DNA of 64,000 nucleotides from Cryptomeria japonica (lineage: Eukaryota; Streptophyta; Pinopsida; Cupressales; Cupressaceae), in the NCBI RefSeq assembly GCF_030272615.1, contig NC_081413.1:551765136-551829135 (forward strand). The letters run 5' to 3'. Below the pieces are notes generated by a model that was given only the letters and a program-made list of their open reading frames with translations, made no database searches and had not been told where the DNA came from. This document shows positions 58,571-64,000 of the stretch, one piece after another. The position numbers and the translations under genes are program-made. The first letter of the stretch is position 1. Every line of letters begins with the position of its first letter.

Positions 58571-60891
58571 TTAAACTACCTCGTCCTCATTTGCTTCTTC
58601 ATCTTCCAGTTCCACCACATCATTTGTTTCCCCTTTATCTATCACTACTACATCCATTATATTCCCCTGAAGTTGTTTTTCCACTTGTGGGTTTAGTCTT
58701 CTTCTGTGTGTTTTAAAATTGTAGAGAATTGGTGATATCTTCTCTGTTGTAGGTTCAACAGTGGCCTCAACTCTAATCCTCCACTTAGTGATCTTCTGGC
58801 TAGCTTCAGCTATTTTTCCATGAATATCCTTAACTTATTCACTGACAAGATTTAACACCACCATTATGTCTTTTAAATGTTCTAGAGATTTAGATCGAGC
58901 ATTACTTGTAGAGAGACTTTCTTCCACTTTCTAGTGAAAATCTCTTCTCACTATTTCCCCTCCTAACAAGTCCTTTCCATCATCTCCAAGTAATTTATAA
59001 TGATTGTATTGAAAGAGCTCTTCAAGTCTCATTGAAGATTTACATTATGAACCACTGAGGTTGTAAGATGAGACTGGAGTTCATTTGTGACATGATGTTT
59101 GCAATCTAACATTTCCATCCAAATGGCAATGTTGTCTGCATCAGGGTCCTCAATGATATGCTCTAAAATCAGGACATTAGGGGGTAATTTTTTTATTGCT
59201 CGCATCTCTAGAAGGGCAGTAGATAATCTACCAGTTTCTCTTTTTGCTTTTTGTAGCTCAACTTGGCGAATAGTGATCATCTCCTTAAGAGTTTTATAAT
59301 TTCACAAACCATGTTCAATAAAAGACAACCCTTTTAAAATTACTTGAATAGCCCAACCATCAACTGCTTTGGCTATAGCTTGTGTTCATTTGACAAGTTC
59401 TAACTTATCAAAATTGACAAGTTTTGTGATAGACACTCCCAATGATGAACTAGTTGCAATTTTTTTGTCTGACCAAGCAAACCGAATGAAAGAAGTGAGG
59501 GCATCTACATATTGTGCAAGCTCTTGATTTTTCCTTTCTACAGCTTTAGTTCTTTTGGATAAAATAACAACAGAGTGTTTAGCATGATAGATATCACCTT
59601 CAATTGTCAAGGGACCCATGTCATTCTACTTATGTTGAATTTTCCTTCTGTAATTTCTTGCTCAGTTTTCTCTATGTTGGGATCAACAATCTCCAACTCA
59701 TGATGCTATGTTTGTGGATCCACGATCATCCTAGCCATTCGCCTTGCCTTCTAAGGTTTGGGTGTTTCCCCTAATAGGTACGTTACTATATCAACCCTGA
59801 TCTCAGTCAACCGATGAATTTCTTCTTTTGTTTCTCAATTGCCTTCTTAAGCCATGGAGTGGATAAAGTGCCTATTAAACTTTTGACAACCAAAATATTT
59901 ATGGTAGCATTCGATGTCAGCATGGGAACATTAGATGTGGGTGTCTGTGGATCTACATCATCAATTAGGGAAACTAGAGGGTTTTGTTCTGCTAATTGAT
60001 TCAAAAACTGGGTATCTTCACTTGAACTGATCTGGAAGGTTGTTCTTTTCTTCTTTGATGGTGTTGTAGCATCTACTTCACAAATAGATTTTAGTTTCTG
60101 AGTTTTCTCAGGGGGATCATTATCTCCACTAGATTATGAATCCATATGAGATGCACCAATCTCTAATATCAACTTTCATGAGGTCTGAACAACTATATTG
60201 GTTTCCTTGGGTGTTCCCCTCTCTAATGAAGAGCCAAAATGAGTTTTAATCACATTATTCAACCAGACATGCAACCTATCTAAAACTTGGGAAGTTCTAA
60301 CTTTGACATCAGTTTTTTCTTCATCTTCTAACCATTGGAAAGGGGGCCAATATAGCATTCTAATATGAATCATCTATCATGTCTGAGCCATTATCTACAA
60401 CATTTTTCAGGGATAGAAGAAATAACATTGAAATTCAACATCTAACTTCAAGCTAATCACATGAAGCCTCATCTGAAAACTTCATTTTCATCTACATAGT
60501 CTTCCCAGAAGTTTTCTAGTTTGGGCACATGAACATACTGAGTAGCCCCATATAAATTTTGTCTAACATAACCCTTGCTATCAAAATGGGCCCTCATGGG
60601 TAGAGAACGAAAATCAAGCTCAACTAGAAGCTTATCAAAAAAAATTACAGATTCACTATTTTTGCATGAAAAGTGAGACAAACTCATGGGAAAAGGGTAC
60701 CCTTTCTTTCTCATTTGAACATATTTTATGTTCACAAAGGTCATCTAATGGCACAGTTCCAAGAAGACGAGATAATCAAAGGCATACCTAGGTAGTCTCA
60801 ATGGGGCCTTTACATAACCTCCAATTCTCAAGTATGAGAAGCTCCTGAACTAAATATAGAAGCTACCATAATTCCAAATTAGGGTCATAGT
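58571..60891 (-). pseudogene. unknown long ORF family, copy D, middle and C-terminal part
   Basis: The minus frame begins at the solo LTR junction and reads SYLRIGGYVKAPLRLPRYAF, then RKKGYPFPMSLSHFSCKNSE, YVHVPKLENFWEDYVDENE, a TGA near 60470, YWPPFQWLEDEEK and LHVWLNNVIKTH. A basic linker follows, then helix-rich parts (AVERKNQELAQYVDALTSF; VELQKAKRETGRLSTALLEM) and an acidic end (ELEDEEANEDEVV) with a TAA at 58571-58573. Several frames are used, so many indels have accumulated. The order of blocks is the same as in copy C. Confidence 0.68.
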
Positions 60892-62128
60892 TGTAGCATG
60901 TGAAACTCATCTTTAAAATATCAATTAGAAGTAAAGGGAAATCACGGATCCCTATCTAATCAAAGAATTCCAATAAACAGACAATGAAATAACACAATCA
61001 AATCAAAATAGGAAATAAAGTAATTCAATCAAAAGCTCCCTATTCAGTGACTATGTATAACTTTCATTGCTCTTCTCTTCTCTGTGGTATGGTGGATCTT
61101 AGATATTGTGTCGACAACCTGAAAATGACACAAAGATTCAAAGTTCATGATTGTTGAAAATGGAGATTGAATGCTCAATTTATAGATTTTTGGAGAGGAT
61201 TGATTGAAAGGTAGAACAAAATGATCAAGAGGTGGAACTCAGGTGAGCTCACATGAAGATTGATAGTTGAAATGCTGATTTGGGAGTGAAACTCAATAGA
61301 TTGAATAGATTAATTGAGTCAATTGATTGAGAAAAAGCTGTTTGAAGAAAGAAAAATAATGATTGGAGGAAATAAAGAAGATGAAATAGTTAACTAGAAG
61401 ATGGAAATATAGATTGGAGAGATAAATGATTTAATTAATTAATTGGTTGAATTAATTAATTTAGCATGTGCTTGCACTTTGACTTAGATTTTCAATTTAA
61501 TCTTTGCATGAAATTTATTCAAATAATTGAATTTATTTTAAATTCAATTTAGTATTTGAATATATTTAGAACTTGACTTTGATTTTCAATTTGGTTTTTG
61601 AAATCATGCACATGTGTTTGAATTTAGAAGAAATTAGAAGAATTTGAAATTAAATGAAATTAGAATTTGGGGATTTGGAAATAGAATTAGATAATTAAAT
61701 AATTTAAAGAAACTATTTAACTATTTAGAAATGGACCATAATTAAATAATAAAGATCATTTAAATTAAAGGATTAAATCACAATTAATTAAATAATAAAT
61801 ATTTAATTAATATTTAGAAAATGTTTGAATGATTAATTGATTAGAGATAAAAATTGAAAATAAAAGTAATTTATTTAAATAATAAAGATAATTTAAATTG
61901 GGGAATTAATTAGAATTAATTAAATAATAAATATTTAATTAACATTAGAAAATAGTTAAAAATGATTAAATGATGAAAGAATAGGAAATAGAATAATTAG
62001 TAAGATTATGAGGAAATGTGAAATTAGAAGAATAAGATTAATTAACTTAATTAAATAATTAAAGAATTATTTAATCAATTAGAGGAATAATTAGCACATG
62101 ATTAATGAGACATTTTTAGGTGTCTACA
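60892..62128 (-). mobile_element. solo LTR, probably Ty3/gypsy type, inside copy D
   Basis: On the minus strand it begins TGTAGACACCTAAAAATGTC (62128) and ends near 60892. The flanks are ATAGT (60887-60891) and ATAGC (62129-62133), 4 of 5 matching. It is clearly related to 54231-55345 at both ends and in the middle. No interior sequence remains. Confidence 0.78.
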
Positions 62129-62464
62129 ATAGCTTCTTCTGATATTATCTTCTTAGGGTTTCCTTCAATGTCTCTTATGACTGACATAAAGAAAGTGTCA
62201 TGGATGCGAGAGAAACTCCTCATGACTTCTCCTCTATAGTTGAGGAAAAAAATTATAAATAGGGGCATCAATCATGAGATTGGGCCTAATTCTCTTAAAC
62301 CCAACCAATATATTCTCCTAGAAGCTAACACATAGGAAAGAACAGAGCACAAATAAAATTGTCTCCTATCATTAAACTTTACAAGTTGGTCATGAAGGGA
62401 ATCACTTATTAACCTCACCCAATCAATTTGAATTTTATCATCACAAACAGTGAGGATAAATTGA
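62129..62464 (-). pseudogene. unknown long ORF family, copy D, N-terminal part
   Basis: On the minus strand it reads LTVCDDKIQIDWVRLISDSL, HDQLVKF, SYVLASRRIYWLGLREFGP, a stop, then FFMSVIRDIEGNPKKIISEE before the solo LTR. The first block aligns with FMLTIVDGQQYYNWAQILL of copy C. The frame is cut at 62465 by the next copia-type LTR; its beginning must lie beyond the window. Confidence 0.68.
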
Positions 62465-63369
62465 TGTTGGCAATTGATACTCTATTGGTTGGTTTCACTA
62501 TGTTGTCATTGATGGCAACATGATTTTGTGTTCTGACTTCTTATGGTGTACCGACAGGCACTTCATAGATTCTACACTGGCACCGGCAGGACAAGGATTT
62601 CTTTGATCACTAACAATGTAAGCCGACATAGTATAGTAAAGGTTATCGGTATTGGAGGACAACATATCTTAGATCCGGCATCGACAATTTGTTAAAATGT
62701 TTATACATTTATGTTATCTGGCCGACATGTAATCTGATATTATATATATCTTTGTAAGCCGACATAAGGCATAAATTTGTATAGGGTATATAGGTTAGTT
62801 TGATTATATCATTATGAATGAATGTGATGGATATGCGAATGTTATATGTTGTGAAATTATTCAGAGCTCGATTATGTATGTGAGGAATTTATTGTAAGGG
62901 TTATTCCAGTAAAGGGGTTTAGGGTTTCTAACCGCAAAAGACATAGCTTAAATCAAAATTGTTTTTTGGCATAGAAGATGCTATCTTAGTAGTTCACACT
63001 TCTTCAGATTGTTGTTTGGAATTTTAGGTAGTCAGTGAGGCTCCTATTGTGATTAAGTAATGTGCTCTAGGCTGTAAGCCTTCCTGCAAGTGCAGGCCCA
63101 TCATATATTGTAATATCTCTTCATATGTCTAGTGGATTGATATAGTGGGTCACAAATCCCACCGTGGTTTTTCCTCTTTGAGGTTTTCCATGTATAAATA
63201 TGTGTGTTATGATTTTTATTTATGTGTTTGGCTTATTGGTTGCTTTACTTCTTTCAATTCTATTTGTACTAGTATACCGGTTGGTGTATGAATGTTTTGT
63301 TAAGGCTAAAATCTACTATTCTGGTATAACACTGATTCACCCCCCTCTCAGTGTTATTGGTTTGCAACA
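62465..63369 (+). repeat. 5' LTR (905 bp)
   Basis: It contains CACCGTGGTTTTTCCTCTTT, the shared core in diverged form, then a TATA box (GTATAAATATG, about 63192-63202), and ends with CACTGATTCACCCCCCTCTC...TTTGCAACA. Confidence 0.9.
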
Positions 63370-63384
63370 ATTGGTATCAGAGCC
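63370..63384 (+). other. primer binding site
   Basis: ATTGGTATCAGAGCC, the exact copia consensus complementary to initiator tRNA-Met, directly after the LTR. Confidence 0.93.
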
Positions 63385-63443
63385 TTGTGGCTTAGAAGAA
63401 GTTTAATAGCTTGAGGAAGATCCTGAAACCAAAATCATTGAAT

Positions 63444-63791
63444 ATGGCTTTGGAGAAACAGCTTGAGATGGCACTTGAAGATTATGATGTTGAAAGGTTG
63501 AAGAACTTAAAGCTACAAGATGAATTGAATTCTGCTAAGTAATTTATTCTTGTCCTACAAGAGAGATTATCATCTGTTCAAGCTAGGAGGAAGGAACTTT
63601 TGCAAAATCAGGATAATGAAGAGAAAAATGCACTTAAGGAGCAATGTCAGAAATTGAGTCAGGAGAACATGGTTATGAAGAATGAAATGCAATTTATAAC
63701 TATGAGGATGTCTAAGGAGATTGATGACATAAAGAAAAAAGAAGAAAATCTTTGTGTATCCCTAAGGGTGATCTCGCACAACTCACATTGA
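63444..63791 (+). pseudogene. Gag N-terminal coiled coil, truncated
   Basis: The frame starts MALEKQLEMALEDYDVERLK, has a TAA at 63540 and reads SVQARRKELLQNQDNEEK and EENLCVSLRV to a TGA at 63789. QARRKELLQNQ matches QARRKELIDQL of the Gag at 46373, so the two elements are related. After 63791 no further frame is visible to the window end. Confidence 0.7.
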
Positions 63792-64000
63792 TAGATATAA
63801 ATGAAAGGAATCAAAAGCATCCACTGATCATTACCATGGACAAATCTGACCATTACCATTGAATTTTATTTTCATTGAAACAAAGAGTTTTGTAGGGTTA
63901 ATTCAACATTTTAGAAAGTTTATCAAATCATATTCCATGATTGCAATGTTTTATATCATAGATTTTTGTTGTTTATATTCATATTGTTGATTGCATAGGC

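Larger units (their letters stand above)
62465..64000 (+). mobile_element. copia-type LTR retrotransposon, 5' end (continues past the right edge)
   Basis: LTR 62465-63369 (905 bp; TGTTGGCAATTG...TTTGCAACA), PBS at 63370, and a Gag-like coiled coil from 63444. It inserts into copy D. Putative target site ATTGA (62460-62464); the other side is outside the window. Confidence 0.88.

Overview
This window reads as a gene-poor stretch of a large plant nuclear genome, most likely a conifer or other gymnosperm. That assignment is an inference from the depth of retroelement nesting, the decay of the copies and the lack of any convincing host gene; no species can be fixed from the sequence. Almost everything that can be explained is transposable element: Ty1/copia elements, a non-coding LTR retrotransposon, solo LTRs, a Mutator-like (MULE) transposase, and several copies of a long reading-frame family that I do not recognise.

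Layout. 1-4775: 5' two-thirds of a copia element on the minus strand (RT, integrase, protease, Gag, PBS, LTR), inserted into copy A of the unknown ORF family (4776-7330, +). 8286-8945: a CGAT-rich repeat seen again at 18.1 and 19.2-19.8 kb. 9176-9795: an unidentified coding remnant. 9913-17593: a complete, young LTR element without coding capacity (about 99% identical LTRs, 5-bp duplication GGTAG). 17987-39290: a mosaic built from modules with a 20-bp palindrome and a CTATTNTGGCTCCAAAA core. It holds a MULE transposase (20756-24275, +) split by a solo copia-type LTR with its target duplication, fragment B of the unknown ORF family (27.2 kb), several tandem repeats, and a multi-exon minus-strand gene remnant (29.5-35.0 kb) with a DUF8039-like domain and expanded internal repeats. 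39.3-42.8 kb is AT-rich and empty. 42.8-44.1 kb is a TTCCCAAAG-rich leader. Copy C of the unknown ORF follows (44124-56748, +), split by a whole copia-type element (45156-52712) and by a solo LTR (54231-55345). 58571-62464 is copy D on the minus strand, split by a related solo LTR (60892-62128) and by the start of another copia-type element (62465 to the window end).

The most interesting content is the unknown ORF family. Copies A, C and D share a signature near R[VI]xG[FY]xxxPxxLPxY, and fragment B matches A further downstream. The complete element at 45156-52712 carries a zinc-knuckle Gag followed by a separate frame of 1,044 codons where protease, integrase and RT should be, so it looks like a Gag-plus-accessory-ORF non-autonomous element. 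Its long frame is interrupted by nonsense codons, mostly TAG, rather than by frameshifts, as expected from C-to-T decay at CAG sites in silenced DNA. No RNA gene, CRISPR array or functional host gene was found.
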